Positions 52,759-62,792 are shown, counted from the first letter of the stretch. The stretch: 64,000 bases of DNA from Granulosicoccus sp045106195 (GCA_045106195.1 JBGCEH010000051.1:1-64000), one strand, 5' to 3'. Notes: a model not told the origin generated them from the letters alone. Program-made: numbers and translations.

Positions 52759-54375
52759 TCATGAGCCGTGACGCAACCGACGATCTTCAATAATCAGATC
52801 GGCGGCCTTTTCAGCGATCATGATGGTCGGGGCATTGGTGTTTCCAGAGACAATCTCCGGCATGATCGATGCGTCTACGACGCGCAGGCCTGCCACACCG
52901 TTGACTCGCAGTCGTGGGTCAACCACGGCATTGTTGTCTGCCCCCATTCTGCACGTGCTGGTAGGGTGATAGATCGTATTGGCAATATCTCTGGCCTGAT
53001 CCAGCAACTGCTCATCGCTGGTGGCAGTCGGATCTGGCAGTAACTCCTCGGCAATGTGGTCTTTCATGGCATTGGATTGCATGATGGCACGTGTGAAACG
53101 CACAGACTCGATAGCGGTACGACAGTCAAGATCGGTCGATAGATAGTTGGGTATGATGGTCGGGTGCACATTGGCATCGGAACTACTTATCTGTATCGAG
53201 CCGCGACTTTCAGGGCGTAATTGACAAACCGATGCCGTAATGGCCGAGAACGGGTGCAGGCCCTCGCCGGGCGAGTCAGCCGATAGCGGCTGAAAGTGAT
53301 ACTGAATATCGGGACGCTCATTGGCCAAACGCGTTCTGGAAAATGCATAGACTTGACTGGCTGCCATGCTCAACGGTCCACTGCGATTGACCATGTACTG
53401 CAATCCGGCCCGGACCTTCTGCATGGGATTGGACAGCTCATCATTGAGAGTCACCGGGCGACGCGTCTTGTAGACTGCGCGAATCTGAAGATGATCCTGT
53501 AGGTTCTCACCGACCTCCGGAGAGTCGGCTACAACATCAATTCCCAACGCTTGTAATCTCTTTCCAGCGCCTATCCCAGAGACTTGCAAGAGTTGCGGTG
53601 AGCCGATAGCACCAGCGCAAAGGATGATTTCTTCACGTGCCTTAATGCTCATTGACTCGTTCTTGCGCCTAAGCAGGACATGGCTTGCCCGCCCGTCATC
53701 GAAGCCGATTTTCTTGACCATCGCGTGCGTGATGATACTGAGGTTGGGGCGTGATCGAGAACCGTTCAGGTAGGCTACTGCCGTGCTGCAGCGCCGACCC
53801 TTGTGTGCTGTCAGCTGGAAGTAGCCCACACCTTCCTGGTGTTCCCCATTGATATCATCGTTTTTGGGCGTGCCGAGCTCCTCCACGCCGTTGATGAAGT
53901 CATCACAGATGGGACGCTTGAAACTCATGTCGCTGACATGCAGCGGCCCATCGGTGCCGTGATAGGCATCAGCGCCACGAGACTGATTCTCAGCACGTTT
54001 GAAATAGGGCAGAACCTGTTTGTAACTCCATCCGGTACAGCCCAACTCGGCCCAGCGGTCATAGTCCTGCATCTGGCCCCGCACGTACAGCAGGCCATTT
54101 ATCGAGCTTGATCCACCCAATACTTTGCCACGTGGCCATTTGAGCGATCGTCCGTTGAGCCCAGGATCGGGTTCGGTGTTATAACACCAGTCCGTTTTTG
54201 GGTTATGAATCGTCTTGAAATAGCCCACAGGGACGTGAATCCAGGGATTCCAGTCGCGTCCGCCGGCTTCGAGCAAGGCAACGGTTGTAGTACCATCGGC
54301 ACTCAATCGATTTGCCACCACACACCCGGCAGAGCCGGCGCCGATAACTATGTAGTCGTAAGTGCTTGTGTTCAT
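52759..54375 (-). CDS. GMC family oxidoreductase (choline dehydrogenase-like)
   Basis: A 538-residue FAD enzyme. FAD-binding start YDYIVIGAGSAGCVVANRLS with the ADP-binding Gly pattern; the GMC signature 1 GKVLGGSSSINGLLYVRGQ; signature 2 GAIGSPQLLQVSGIG; the C-terminal STCRMG (catalytic His in NTIYHPTSTCRMG) and NTNAPTIMIAEKAADLI. Such enzymes oxidise choline, alcohols, sugars or terpenes. Start ATG at 54375; the frame further upstream is not used. It is divergent from an IclR-type gene, with 128 bases between starts, so it is probably regulated by it. The substrate is unknown. Confidence 0.9.
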   Translation of the reverse strand: MNTSTYDYIVIGAGSAGCVVANRLSADGTTTVALLEAGGRDWNPWIHVPVGYFKTIHNPKTDWCYNTEPDPGLNGRSLKWPRGKVLGGSSSINGLLYVRGQMQDYDRWAELGCTGWSYKQVLPYFKRAENQSRGADAYHGTDGPLHVSDMSFKRPICDDFINGVEELGTPKNDDINGEHQEGVGYFQLTAHKGRRCSTAVAYLNGSRSRPNLSIITHAMVKKIGFDDGRASHVLLRRKNESMSIKAREEIILCAGAIGSPQLLQVSGIGAGKRLQALGIDVVADSPEVGENLQDHLQIRAVYKTRRPVTLNDELSNPMQKVRAGLQYMVNRSGPLSMAASQVYAFSRTRLANERPDIQYHFQPLSADSPGEGLHPFSAITASVCQLRPESRGSIQISSSDANVHPTIIPNYLSTDLDCRTAIESVRFTRAIMQSNAMKDHIAEELLPDPTATSDEQLLDQARDIANTIYHPTSTCRMGADNNAVVDPRLRVNGVAGLRVVDASIMPEIVSGNTNAPTIMIAEKAADLIIEDRRLRHGS

Positions 54376-54503
54376 GGTGGGAATCGCTTGGGGCGAATGA
54401 TTGCTCACGTTGCAAATAATGGTACTGGAAATCTCATTTTCGATATACATTGATCAAAGGGTTTCCCTGAAAGATTACTTCTCTAACCTGGCGTTGCAGG
54501 CTA

Positions 54504-55286
54504 ATGGTTGATACATCGGATCCAGAATCTCGCTCGGCAAAAGGCTCCACGGTCACTCGGGTGCTCGATATCCTTGGGGTCATCGCAGCGGCAGACAGGC
54601 CGTTGAGCCCGACAGAGATATCCGAAAATCTGTCCATTCCCAAGGCCAGCGTTCACAGGCTGTGTGCGTCGATGGAAGAGCAGGGTTATTTGCAAACCCG
54701 GCTTAGCGGTCGAGGGCTGCAGGCCGGCAACCGCCTTCAGGCTCTGGCCCTCGGTGTTTTGTCGGCAGCTCCCCTACAAGCGCAGCGACGAGCCATACTT
54801 ACGTCCTTGTCCGAGGAGATCGGTGAGACGTGCAACATTGCTGTACCCGATGGTGCCGAGATGATCTACTTTGACCGGGCAGAGACGCATTGGCCGGTAC
54901 GAATCAGTCTGAAAGTAGGGAGTCGGGTACCGGTTTGCGCCACCGCGGGGGGCAAAATGTATCTGAGCACGCTCAACGAGGAGCGGCTCGAACGAGTCGT
55001 CAGAAACACACGATTGAAGCGTTACACCGCCAATACCCTGGTAAGCGTAAGCGATCTGATGGCGGATCTCGAAGTCACCGGGCAGCGCGGATATTCTCTG
55101 GATAACGAGGAGTATCTGGAAGGGATGGTCGCGATGGCCGTGCCGGTGGTCGATGGTAGCGGCAGGCTGTATGCCACGTTATCGTTTCATGCTCCCTGCA
55201 TGCGGGTCCCGTTTGTGTCAGTAACCCGGTTCCTTCCGCAACTAAAAGCTGCCAGCAAACAGCTAAGTGCCTTGCTGGACGACTAG
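54504..55286 (+). CDS. IclR-family transcriptional regulator
   Basis: A 260-residue regulator with an IclR winged helix (VTRVLDILGVIAAADRPLSP, NLSIPKASVHRLCASMEEQG) at residues 15-75 and the IclR effector domain (PDGAEMIYFDRAET, PVCATAGGKMYLSTL, GYSLDNEEYLEGMVAMAVPV). It is divergent from the GMC oxidoreductase and is probably its regulator, responding to its substrate or product. Confidence 0.9.
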   Translation: MVDTSDPESRSAKGSTVTRVLDILGVIAAADRPLSPTEISENLSIPKASVHRLCASMEEQGYLQTRLSGRGLQAGNRLQALALGVLSAAPLQAQRRAILTSLSEEIGETCNIAVPDGAEMIYFDRAETHWPVRISLKVGSRVPVCATAGGKMYLSTLNEERLERVVRNTRLKRYTANTLVSVSDLMADLEVTGQRGYSLDNEEYLEGMVAMAVPVVDGSGRLYATLSFHAPCMRVPFVSVTRFLPQLKAASKQLSALLDD

Positions 55287-55395
55287 TCCGCGGCAGTCAT
55301 TCACCAGCGCCACAGCACCTTCATGATATATCCTGTCGTCTTGCATGCGCGTGCATGGATAGCCTGAACATACCTTCGTACTGGATATTTTTCCG

Positions 55396-56454
55396 ATGCC
55401 CCGATTCTGGACTGAGACAGTTAACCGCCTCACACCTTACGTTCCGGGTGAGCAGCGCTCGGGTGATAATATTGTCAAACTCAACACCAACGAGAATCCC
55501 TATCCGCCATCACCACACGTCATGCAGGCGATGCATGCGGTTGATGGTCATCAACTGCGGCGTTATCCGGATCCTGAGTCTGTAGAGCTGCGTAATGCGC
55601 TGGCAGATCACCACGAAGTGGGTGTTGAGAACGTGTTTGTTGGTAATGGATCGGATGAGATTCTGGCACTGGCATTTCTTGCCTATTTCACGGACGGCAG
55701 GGCGCTGCAATACCCGGATATCACCTACAGTTTTTACCCGGTGTACTGCGATTTGTACGGCATCGCGTCCAGAACAATCAGTCTCGAGGACGATTTCACG
55801 TTGCCGCTGGAGCATTTCATACCCAATGGTGGCAGTATTATTTTTCCTAATCCGAATGCGCCCACTGCAATCGCGACGCCTGTCGAGAGTATCGGTCAAC
55901 TGCTAAACGTTCACACCGAACAAATCGTGCTGATTGATGAGGCCTACGCTGATTTTGGTGCTCAAAGCGTTATCCCTCTGATACGCGACTATCCGAATCT
56001 ACTGGTCAGCCATACGTTTTCCAAAGGCCGGTCGCTTGCCGGTATGCGGCTGGGAGTTGCCTTTGGTGATGCATCGCTGATTGAGGGGTTGCAACGGGTC
56101 AAGAACTCGTTTAACTCCTACCCTGTCGATGTATTGGCACAGGCAGCCGGGTGCGCCTCCATTGAAGATGATAAGTACTACCGAAACACAGTGCAGGCGA
56201 TTATCGAAACACGCGAATGGACGATATCGGAACTGGAAAAAAGAGGATTCGATGTCCTCCCATCAGCTGCAAATTTCGTTTTAGCCCGAGCGCCAGGTAA
56301 TTCGGCCGCTCAGCTGTTTGAGCGTTTGAGTCACGCCGGCGTGCTGGTTCGTTACTGGAACAAACCCCGATTGGCGTCCTGGTTGAGAATATCGATCGGC
56401 ACGCCGCAGGATATGCAGACATTGATAGCCACTATTGATGACAGCTACTATTGA
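55396..56454 (+). CDS. hisC: Histidinol-phosphate aminotransferase
   Basis: A 352-residue fold-type I PLP aminotransferase. HisC features: KLNTNENPYPPSPHV near the start, VFVGNGSDEILALAF, FPNPNAPTAIA, the DEAYADF Asp, and the Schiff-base Lys in VSHTFSKGRSLAGMRLG; the tail has WLRISIGTPQDMQ. It transfers the amino group to imidazole-acetol phosphate in histidine synthesis, and paralogues act on aromatic amino acids. It is outside any his operon. Its stop overlaps the start of the next gene by one base (TGATG). Confidence 0.9.
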   Translation: MPRFWTETVNRLTPYVPGEQRSGDNIVKLNTNENPYPPSPHVMQAMHAVDGHQLRRYPDPESVELRNALADHHEVGVENVFVGNGSDEILALAFLAYFTDGRALQYPDITYSFYPVYCDLYGIASRTISLEDDFTLPLEHFIPNGGSIIFPNPNAPTAIATPVESIGQLLNVHTEQIVLIDEAYADFGAQSVIPLIRDYPNLLVSHTFSKGRSLAGMRLGVAFGDASLIEGLQRVKNSFNSYPVDVLAQAAGCASIEDDKYYRNTVQAIIETREWTISELEKRGFDVLPSAANFVLARAPGNSAAQLFERLSHAGVLVRYWNKPRLASWLRISIGTPQDMQTLIATIDDSYY

Positions 56455-57515
56455 TGCGTAGCATCGTCTCTTTCTGTTTGTGTCTTGTTGCCCTGCTGGG
56501 AGGCTCGTCGATGGTTAGTGCCCAGCAATCCGGATCGCCGGACAAGGCTGAACAGGTACCAACCGGAAACCAAACCGACCCGGATGTTGTGCGACTGCCG
56601 ATTCCTGATCGCGAATCCCTGGGCGTCATGCGCAGGTCTATTGTCATCGTGGATGATGCACAGCGTATCGCCTCGGAACGCTTTGGCAGTTTCATGGGGC
56701 AGGTAGACGGCTTCTTCAGTAATGCAGGTTCGGATGCCGATGCGGTGAGTAACGGCAGTTGGGCACGCATTCGCCTGGACGGCATACGTGCGAATGGAGA
56801 GGACTTCAAGCTGGATACCTCGGTGAAGATTCGTGCCGTATTGCCGAGAACCGAACGCAAGTTGAAACTGTTGATCAGTACGGAGGATGATGATTCGCAG
56901 GAGCCGGGCGAGGCGCAAAGTCAGGCATCGCAGGGCAATCAGAATGCATCACTGGCCTTGCGCTTTATTCGAAAGGCGCGTGCCAATAGTGACATCAATA
57001 TTGATATCGGTATACGCCAGCGCGATGGGTCCGTTCAGTACTTCGGGCGATTGAATTCGCGCTACACGCTGGACCTTGGTCGCAAATGGGTAGCAAAGGC
57101 CGCCAACAGTTACTACCATTACTCCAAATCGGGTTTTGAGAACAGGTTATCGTTTGATTTCCGGCGGCTACTTTACGCTAAGGATGACCTGTTTTTTCGA
57201 ACCTACACGGACTTTAACTGGGAGAAAGGGCAAAAAGGCGCCATCATTAGTCATACTACGGGCGTTTACTGGCAAATCAGTGATCGCCGCTCTCTTGCTC
57301 TGGAAGGGCTTGCGAGCTATCACACGGCCCTGAACGAAGGTGTCGATGATAGGTTTCGCGGGCATGAAATCAGAGTTCGATGGCGACACAATGTCTGGCG
57401 TCCCTGGTTTTTCTATGAGATATGGCCCTCAGTGTCCTGGCCGTCGACCACCGGCTATCGTCAGACCGAAGGTTTTCTTTTGCGTGCAGAAGTGATGATC
57501 GGACAAGATCTGTAG
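56454..57515 (+). CDS. Hypothetical exported protein, probable outer-membrane beta-barrel
   Basis: A 353-residue protein. A signal peptide (FCLCLVALLGGSSMVSAQ) precedes an acidic Gly/Gln/Ser-rich linker and then a region rich in alternating aromatic and polar residues (RLSFDFRRLLYAKDDLFFRT, GVYWQISDRRSLALEGLASY, WFFYEIWPSVSWPSTTGYRQ), the pattern of outer-membrane beta strands. No family is recognised. It starts inside the stop of hisC (TGATG), suggesting co-translation, though a shared function with hisC is not obvious. Confidence 0.7.
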   Translation: MRSIVSFCLCLVALLGGSSMVSAQQSGSPDKAEQVPTGNQTDPDVVRLPIPDRESLGVMRRSIVIVDDAQRIASERFGSFMGQVDGFFSNAGSDADAVSNGSWARIRLDGIRANGEDFKLDTSVKIRAVLPRTERKLKLLISTEDDDSQEPGEAQSQASQGNQNASLALRFIRKARANSDINIDIGIRQRDGSVQYFGRLNSRYTLDLGRKWVAKAANSYYHYSKSGFENRLSFDFRRLLYAKDDLFFRTYTDFNWEKGQKGAIISHTTGVYWQISDRRSLALEGLASYHTALNEGVDDRFRGHEIRVRWRHNVWRPWFFYEIWPSVSWPSTTGYRQTEGFLLRAEVMIGQDL

Positions 57516-57571
57516 AATCACTGTTCCGAGGCATGTTGTAACGTTACGACTTTCAAGTGAGGTGTCAATAG

Positions 57572-58213
57572 ATGAGACTCGTCTGTATCAGTGATACGCA
57601 TGGAGACCATGAAGGGCTTGAGCTGCCTGCAGGGGACGTCCTGATACACGCCGGTGATCTTTCAGCGCACGGAGGCCGTGCCGAGACGCTCGCCTTCATG
57701 AAATGGCTCGGATCACGTGGTTTTGACAATACCTTGTGCATCGCCGGCAACCACGATACGTTCATGGAACAAGAGCCGTTGTTGACAAAGCAGTTTGCTG
57801 AGGATCATGGCGTGCTGTTACTCAATGACTCGGGCATTGTGTTGGGTGGTCTGCAGTTCTGGGGTTCACCCATTACTCCGCGTTTTTGTGACTGGGTGTT
57901 CATGCGTGACCCGGGTGAGCCCATCGAGGCACACTGGCGACAAATTCCCCAGAACACAGATGTGCTGATCACCCATGGGCCACCCTATGGCATCATGGAC
58001 GTAGTGAGAAGGGCCGACGGACAGTTCGCGACCACCGGTTGCCCCTCTCTGTTGGCGCGTATCAAAAGCGTTTCACCGACTGCACATATTTTCGGGCACA
58101 TTCACGAGGGGCGAGGAACACACAGTCAGGATGGCGTCGCGTTCTACAATGTCAGCTCCATGAATGAGCATTACCAGAGAGTTCACGAGCCGGTTGTCAT
58201 CGATTTGCCGTGA
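57572..58213 (+). CDS. Metallophosphoesterase (calcineurin-like)
   Basis: A 213-residue phosphoesterase with the metal-binding motifs in order: DTHGDH (D-x-H), GDLSAHG, GNHD (CIAGNHDTFME), then GHxH (HIFGHIHEGRGTH). It resembles the small MPPED-type phosphoesterases. Cytoplasmic; no signal peptide. The substrate (phosphodiester or phosphomonoester) is unknown. Confidence 0.9.
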   Translation: MRLVCISDTHGDHEGLELPAGDVLIHAGDLSAHGGRAETLAFMKWLGSRGFDNTLCIAGNHDTFMEQEPLLTKQFAEDHGVLLLNDSGIVLGGLQFWGSPITPRFCDWVFMRDPGEPIEAHWRQIPQNTDVLITHGPPYGIMDVVRRADGQFATTGCPSLLARIKSVSPTAHIFGHIHEGRGTHSQDGVAFYNVSSMNEHYQRVHEPVVIDLP

Positions 58214-58294
58214 GTACATGCCTGAACATGGGGGCTGCATCCTACTGTGGCTGATGCGCCTGGTTCCTAATTTGATTTCAAGGAGAATTAAGCA

Positions 58295-58891
58295 ATGAAG
58301 TCCATTATGAATGTCTTGAGCAGTAGTGTTGTTGCCACTCTACTGTTATTACCCGGTATGCAAGTACATGCACAAAGTGCCGACGATGCATCCGCTGCGT
58401 GCAAGGAGGCTTCCAGACTTATTGATGAGGAAGATTTTGCCGGAGCGCTTGATGAGGCCGAATGGTGTGTCGAGAGTCTGCGTCAGTTAAAACAGCAAAG
58501 AACCCTGACAGTATTTCCCGATGTAGTTGACGGATATGCCGGCGGCGAGATCGATAATCAAAGCGCGATGGGCATGACTATCATCGAACGCCGATACACG
58601 CGTGATGGGCAATCAGTGTCGGTATCGCTCACGGGAGGCGTAGCAGGAGGTGGCCTGGCGGCACTGGCTCAGTTTGCGTCTGGCCTGGGCGCTGCCGGTG
58701 GCAAGAAGATGAGGGTACAGAAGCGCACGGTCATCGACATGAGTGATGAAGGTGGTCAGGGGGAGTACATGGTTCAGCTGAAAAGCGGAGGCATGCTCAT
58801 GATTACATCAAGTGATCTGGATAGCGACGAACTGCTTGAGTTCGTCAAGGAGTTTCCCATCGCAAAGCTTGATGATTCGATTGAGCCTTGA
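58295..58891 (+). CDS. Hypothetical secreted protein
   Basis: A 198-residue protein with a signal peptide (SSSVVATLLLLPGMQVHAQS). The mature part begins with a short helical, acidic segment containing two cysteines (SAACKEASR, AEWCVES), followed by a Gly-rich region (SLTGGVAGGGLAALAQFASG). I do not recognise a family. It converges with dsbA, 16 bases between stops. Confidence 0.7.
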   Translation: MKSIMNVLSSSVVATLLLLPGMQVHAQSADDASAACKEASRLIDEEDFAGALDEAEWCVESLRQLKQQRTLTVFPDVVDGYAGGEIDNQSAMGMTIIERRYTRDGQSVSVSLTGGVAGGGLAALAQFASGLGAAGGKKMRVQKRTVIDMSDEGGQGEYMVQLKSGGMLMITSSDLDSDELLEFVKEFPIAKLDDSIEP

Positions 58892-58907
58892 CGGGCGGCG
58901 CTTGACC

Positions 58908-59558
58908 CTAATTCAGTCCCATCACCTGCTTTTCGATAGCAACCGTACGATTAATGACATCAATCATTCCCGCGTTGCCACGGGCAAGTCGTGAACCTGT
59001 GCGATATTTTCCGTTAATCACTATCGATGGCACACCAGAGATGCCAGCGCCTTTGGCAAGTTGTACGGAGCGATTCAGTTTCGTTTGTACAGCAAACGAT
59101 TTCATCGTCTTGAGAAACTTGTCCTTGTCAAGGCCGAGTTCTGCTGCCAGTTCTGCAATGTCGGATGGTTTGCGCATGCGCTTGCGATCTGCGTGGATAG
59201 CCTGGAACATTGCATCGACAAAGGCATTCTCCTGTCCCATGAGTTGGGCAGCGTAAAAGCCTCTCGAATGTTCTTCCCAAGAGGGATTCAATGGCGGTGC
59301 TTCACGTATGAACTTCACGTTGGCAGGTTTGCTCTCCTTCCACGCAGCAATTGTGGGTTCGAAAGAGTAACAATGCGGGCAGCCGAGCCAGAAAAATTCG
59401 ACGACCTCCACCGCGTCAGGACTGCCGGTGTTCTGTGGAGGGTCAATGAGCTCATATCCCTCAGCGGCAAGCGCTGTCCTGCCGTGAAGTCCCAAGCTTA
59501 GCGTAACAGTCGCCGTTAACGCGCTGGACAGGAATATTCTTCTTTTGTAGTCAGACAT
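58908..59558 (-). CDS. dsbA: Thiol:disulfide interchange protein DsbA
   Basis: A 216-residue periplasmic oxidase. The signal region carries RR (KRRIFLSSALTATVTLSLGL), followed by the active site FWLGCPHCYSFEP (CPHC) and the cis-Pro loop SGVPSIVINGKYR. It puts disulfide bonds into exported proteins. It lies downstream of the cytochrome c4 gene on the same strand with 176 bases between, and engB is divergent on the far side: a known gammaproteobacterial synteny. Confidence 0.93.
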   Translation of the reverse strand: MSDYKRRIFLSSALTATVTLSLGLHGRTALAAEGYELIDPPQNTGSPDAVEVVEFFWLGCPHCYSFEPTIAAWKESKPANVKFIREAPPLNPSWEEHSRGFYAAQLMGQENAFVDAMFQAIHADRKRMRKPSDIAELAAELGLDKDKFLKTMKSFAVQTKLNRSVQLAKGAGISGVPSIVINGKYRTGSRLARGNAGMIDVINRTVAIEKQVMGLN

Positions 59559-59734
59559 GGGTATTCCTGGCTGCCTGGAGAGTGTTCAAGCCGAATTGGG
59601 TAAGTATGGAGATTTCTTTGCCAAAACTTAAGATGACGTGCATCAGGCAAATAAACCGTACGCATATTCCGGACCGTAGCGTCCGATCGGCAATCTATTG
59701 CTATTCAACAGTGCGCTTGGGCCAGAGGATGCAG

Positions 59735-60352
59735 TTACTCGCCGACAGCGTGCAGACCGGCTATGTAGTTCGCGACCGCATCTATCTCTTCATCAGTCAT
59801 TCGCTTGGCAACGCCACGCATCACACCATTGGCATCATTGGCTCGCTCACCGGAACGAAAGTAGCGAAGCTGGTCGGCGGTGTACTGGGCATTCTGGCCA
59901 GACACAACAGGCCATGCAGCCGCTGGATTGCCCATTCCCGCAGGGCCATGACAAGCGGCACAGGACGCAACACCAGCCGCTGTTATACCACCTCGATAAA
60001 TGTTCATCCCCAAGTCGAGATTCTCTTCAGAAGCGACACCTTCGATCTTGGGCATCTGTGCGTAGTAGGCAGAAAGATCCAGAATATCCTGATCGCTTAG
60101 ATTGGTTGCCTGCCCCGACATCAATGCGTTGACTCGAGCACCGTCACGGTACTCAGTCAGTTGTTTTGCAATATAGCTGGCATGTTGCCCGGCAAGATTG
60201 GGATACGAAGGCTGGATTGCTTTACCGTCAGCGCCATGGCACGCGGCACAAACTGCCGACTTCCCTTGCCCTGCGGCAGCGTCGCCTTCTGCCTGTGCAC
60301 TGCCAACAAAACAAATCAATGCAAGGGTGGCCAAGCGAAACCAGTTTTTCAT
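59735..60352 (-). CDS. Cytochrome c4 (dihaem)
   Basis: A 205-residue periplasmic dihaem cytochrome: a signal peptide (ATLALICFVGSAQAEG) and two haem sites, VCAACHGADGK and SCAACHGPAGM, in two similar halves with Met ligands (VNALMSGQA and VMRGVAKRMTDEE). Cytochrome c4 carries electrons to terminal oxidases. It is divergent from engB. Confidence 0.93.
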   Translation of the reverse strand: MKNWFRLATLALICFVGSAQAEGDAAAGQGKSAVCAACHGADGKAIQPSYPNLAGQHASYIAKQLTEYRDGARVNALMSGQATNLSDQDILDLSAYYAQMPKIEGVASEENLDLGMNIYRGGITAAGVASCAACHGPAGMGNPAAAWPVVSGQNAQYTADQLRYFRSGERANDANGVMRGVAKRMTDEEIDAVANYIAGLHAVGE

Positions 60353-60467
60353 TGAGACTCCGATAAGATTACGTAGATTTTTTCAGTCGTTAGACTGTAC
60401 GCGGCACATGCCACAAAAGATTGATCGATTCTAGCAGACTGTTGCAACCACATAAGGCACGCATCAC

Positions 60468-61070
60468 ATGAACACGGTGTATTTTTCGGCGCAATTTCAT
60501 TCCAGTGCCAGCGATCCCTATCACTGCCCCGAGGCGCTGGTAGAGGTTGCTTTCGCTGGTCGTTCTAATGCGGGCAAGAGCAGTGCCATCAACACGCTTA
60601 CCCGTAACGGTAAGTTGGCCAGAACCAGCAAGACACCTGGCAGGACGCAACTGATCAATCATTTTTCCCTCAAAGAAGATCGCTTTCTTGTTGATCTGCC
60701 CGGTTATGGCTATGCCAAAGTGTCCAAGGACAAGCAGAAGCAGTGGCAAGCCTCGATGACGCGCTACCTGATTTCCCGTGAGAGCCTCAAAGGCCTGGTC
60801 CTGGTCATGGATATTCGGCATCCGTTGACTGATGCTGACTGGACGCTTATCGAACTTCAGCAGCAAGGGCAATCCGGATTGCATATATTGCTGACAAAAT
60901 CCGACAAGCTATCTCGCAACCAGGCTGCGAGCGCAGTGCTCAAGACTCAGTCAGCGCTGGCCGATGCAGGGATAGAGTCGACTTTGCAAGAGTTTTCAGC
61001 GCTGAAAAAACAGGGCGTTGACGACGTTCACAGTGTGCTCGATCATTGGCTTTTTGATATTCCGCTGTAA
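60468..61070 (+). CDS. engB: Ribosome biogenesis GTPase EngB (YsxC/YihA)
   Basis: A 200-residue GTPase: G1 AGRSNAGKSSAINTL, G2 T in KTPGRTQ, G3 DLPGYGYAKVSK, G4 TKSDKLSRNQ, and G5 FSALKKQG. The family acts in assembly of the large ribosomal subunit. It is divergent from cytochrome c4 and dsbA, a conserved order. Confidence 0.95.
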   Translation: MNTVYFSAQFHSSASDPYHCPEALVEVAFAGRSNAGKSSAINTLTRNGKLARTSKTPGRTQLINHFSLKEDRFLVDLPGYGYAKVSKDKQKQWQASMTRYLISRESLKGLVLVMDIRHPLTDADWTLIELQQQGQSGLHILLTKSDKLSRNQAASAVLKTQSALADAGIESTLQEFSALKKQGVDDVHSVLDHWLFDIPL

Positions 61071-61079
61071 GTTGACGGC

Positions 61080-61124
61080 GTGCGCTGCCGGCGCACACTT
61101 TCAGCCTGTTACTTTTCGTAACAG
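61080..61124 (+). terminator. Two small hairpins after engB
   Basis: gtgcgc/gcgcac (61080-61085 and 61091-61096) and ctgttac/gtaacag (61106-61112 and 61118-61124) form two compact stem-loops just past the engB stop. Neither has a long T run behind it, so they may be weak terminators or message ends protected by hairpins. Confidence 0.45.
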
Positions 61125-61419
61125 TCAATCACTGAGTATGAATTTGGCCATGCGGTATATTTCGTAAAATAGTACAAGTATATGATAAATATAGATTATT
61201 AGTCTTTGCAATTCTTTCTTAAACTTTCCCTATACTAGGCCGACACCTTGCAGCTGTGGCATAACACCTTTGCTCGACAGACAACAAAGGCTTTGCTCAG
61301 TTCAGTCTGCCCCATGTCAGCGTGGACTGCACCAGTGATGACAGTGAGGAAAGACGCGGTTTCTCTGATTGCAAGGCTCATTAGTCAAAACATAAGTACA
61401 CCCTCAGGAGATTGAATAC
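61125..61419 (+). promoter_or_regulatory. AT-rich upstream region of the ABC binding-protein gene
   Basis: No gene lies between engB and the binding-protein gene. The AT-rich block 61155-61245 contains TTGCAA and TATACT hexamers, about 19 bases apart (near 61206-61236), as the best promoter-like pair. The leader is long (about 180 bases) and ends with an AGGAG-like ribosome site before the ATG at 61420. No inverted repeat stood out. Confidence 0.35.
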
Positions 61420-62781
61420 ATGAGTAAAAAGAACACCAGTAACTGGTCACGTCGTGACGTGCTCAAGGCAAGTGCTGCTACATCGGCAATTGCAGGCGCT
61501 CCCATGTTTTTTACCCGTCACGCCTACGGCGCGGAATACCTGAACAATCCAGGTGATGCTGGCACTGTGACGCTCGGATTCAACGTGCCACAATCCGGCG
61601 CTTACGCTGACGAAGGCGCAGACGAGCTTCGTGCCTACAAACTTGCCGTAAAGCATCTTAACGGCGAAGGCGACGGCGGCATGATGAATACCATGCAACC
61701 CAGTGAACTCAAAGGTAATGGCATCCTGGGCAAGAAAGTCGAGTACGTTACAGGTGACACTCAGACCAAATCCGATGCGGCTCGCGCATCTGCCAAGCGT
61801 ATGATCGAGAAAGATGGCGTGGTCATGGTCACTGGTGGATCTTCATCCGGTGTCGCTGTTGCTGTGCAAAGCCTGTGTCAGGAAGCCGGCGTTATTTTCA
61901 TGGCGGGTCTGACCCATGCGAACGACACGACAGGTAAGGACAAGAAAGCTAATGGCTTTCGTCATTTCTTCAACGCGTACATGTCCGGTGCGGCTCTTGG
62001 CCCGGTGCTCGAGAAAGCTTACGGTACAGAGCGTAACGCTTATCACCTGACAGCTGATTACAACTGGGGCTGGACTCAGGAAGCGTCAATTCAAGCCTCT
62101 ACCGAGAACATCGGCTGGACAACAGCGCAAAAGGTTCTGACACCGGTTGGTGCTGGAGACTTCAGCCAGTACATCACACCCGTACTTAACTCCGGTGCTG
62201 ATACTCTGATACTCAATCACTACGGCAAAGACATGATCAACTCGCTGACTCAGGCCATCCAGTTCGGTTTGAAGGATCGGCAGGTAGATGGCAAGGATTT
62301 CCAGATCATTGTGCCGTTGTTCTCACGTCTCATGGCTCAGGGTGCTGGCGAGAACATCAAGGGTATTTACGGTTCAACTAACTGGCACTGGTCATTGAGT
62401 GATGCGGGCAGTCAGGCTTTCGTCAAGTCCTTCGGACAAGAGTACGGTTTCCCACCTTCGCAGGCAGCACACACTTGTTATGTACAGGCTCTACTGTATG
62501 CAGATGCTGTTGAGCGTGCTGGTACGTTTGAGCCTTGCCAGGTGGTTGCAGCGCTCGAAGGTCACAAGTTTGATGGCATGGGTAACGGACCTACCGAATA
62601 CCGTGCCGAAGACCACCAGTGCTTCAAGGATGTACTGGTTGTGACAGGTAAGGAAAACCCATCGTCACAGTTTGACCTGCTTGAAATCGTTGAGGTCACT
62701 CCACGAGCACAAGTTGAATACCCGGTTGATCATCCAATGTTTGCCGGTGGTGATCTGGGTACGTGTAATAACGGCGCATAA
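61420..62781 (+). CDS. Branched-chain amino acid/urea-type ABC transporter substrate-binding protein
   Basis: A 453-residue periplasmic binding protein of the Leu/Ile/Val class (PF13458), with a twin-arginine leader (WSRRDVLKASAATSAIAG, RR in SRRDVL). The body has VTLGFNVPQSGAYADEG, MVTGGSSSGVAVAVQSLCQE and DTLILNHYGKDMINSLTQAI. It delivers a ligand to the LivH-type permease that follows after 255 bases. The ligand (amino acid, amide or urea-like) cannot be decided from sequence. A strong hairpin lies between it and the permease. Confidence 0.88.
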   Translation: MSKKNTSNWSRRDVLKASAATSAIAGAPMFFTRHAYGAEYLNNPGDAGTVTLGFNVPQSGAYADEGADELRAYKLAVKHLNGEGDGGMMNTMQPSELKGNGILGKKVEYVTGDTQTKSDAARASAKRMIEKDGVVMVTGGSSSGVAVAVQSLCQEAGVIFMAGLTHANDTTGKDKKANGFRHFFNAYMSGAALGPVLEKAYGTERNAYHLTADYNWGWTQEASIQASTENIGWTTAQKVLTPVGAGDFSQYITPVLNSGADTLILNHYGKDMINSLTQAIQFGLKDRQVDGKDFQIIVPLFSRLMAQGAGENIKGIYGSTNWHWSLSDAGSQAFVKSFGQEYGFPPSQAAHTCYVQALLYADAVERAGTFEPCQVVAALEGHKFDGMGNGPTEYRAEDHQCFKDVLVVTGKENPSSQFDLLEIVEVTPRAQVEYPVDHPMFAGGDLGTCNNGA

Positions 62782-62792
62782 GCGCTTGTTGT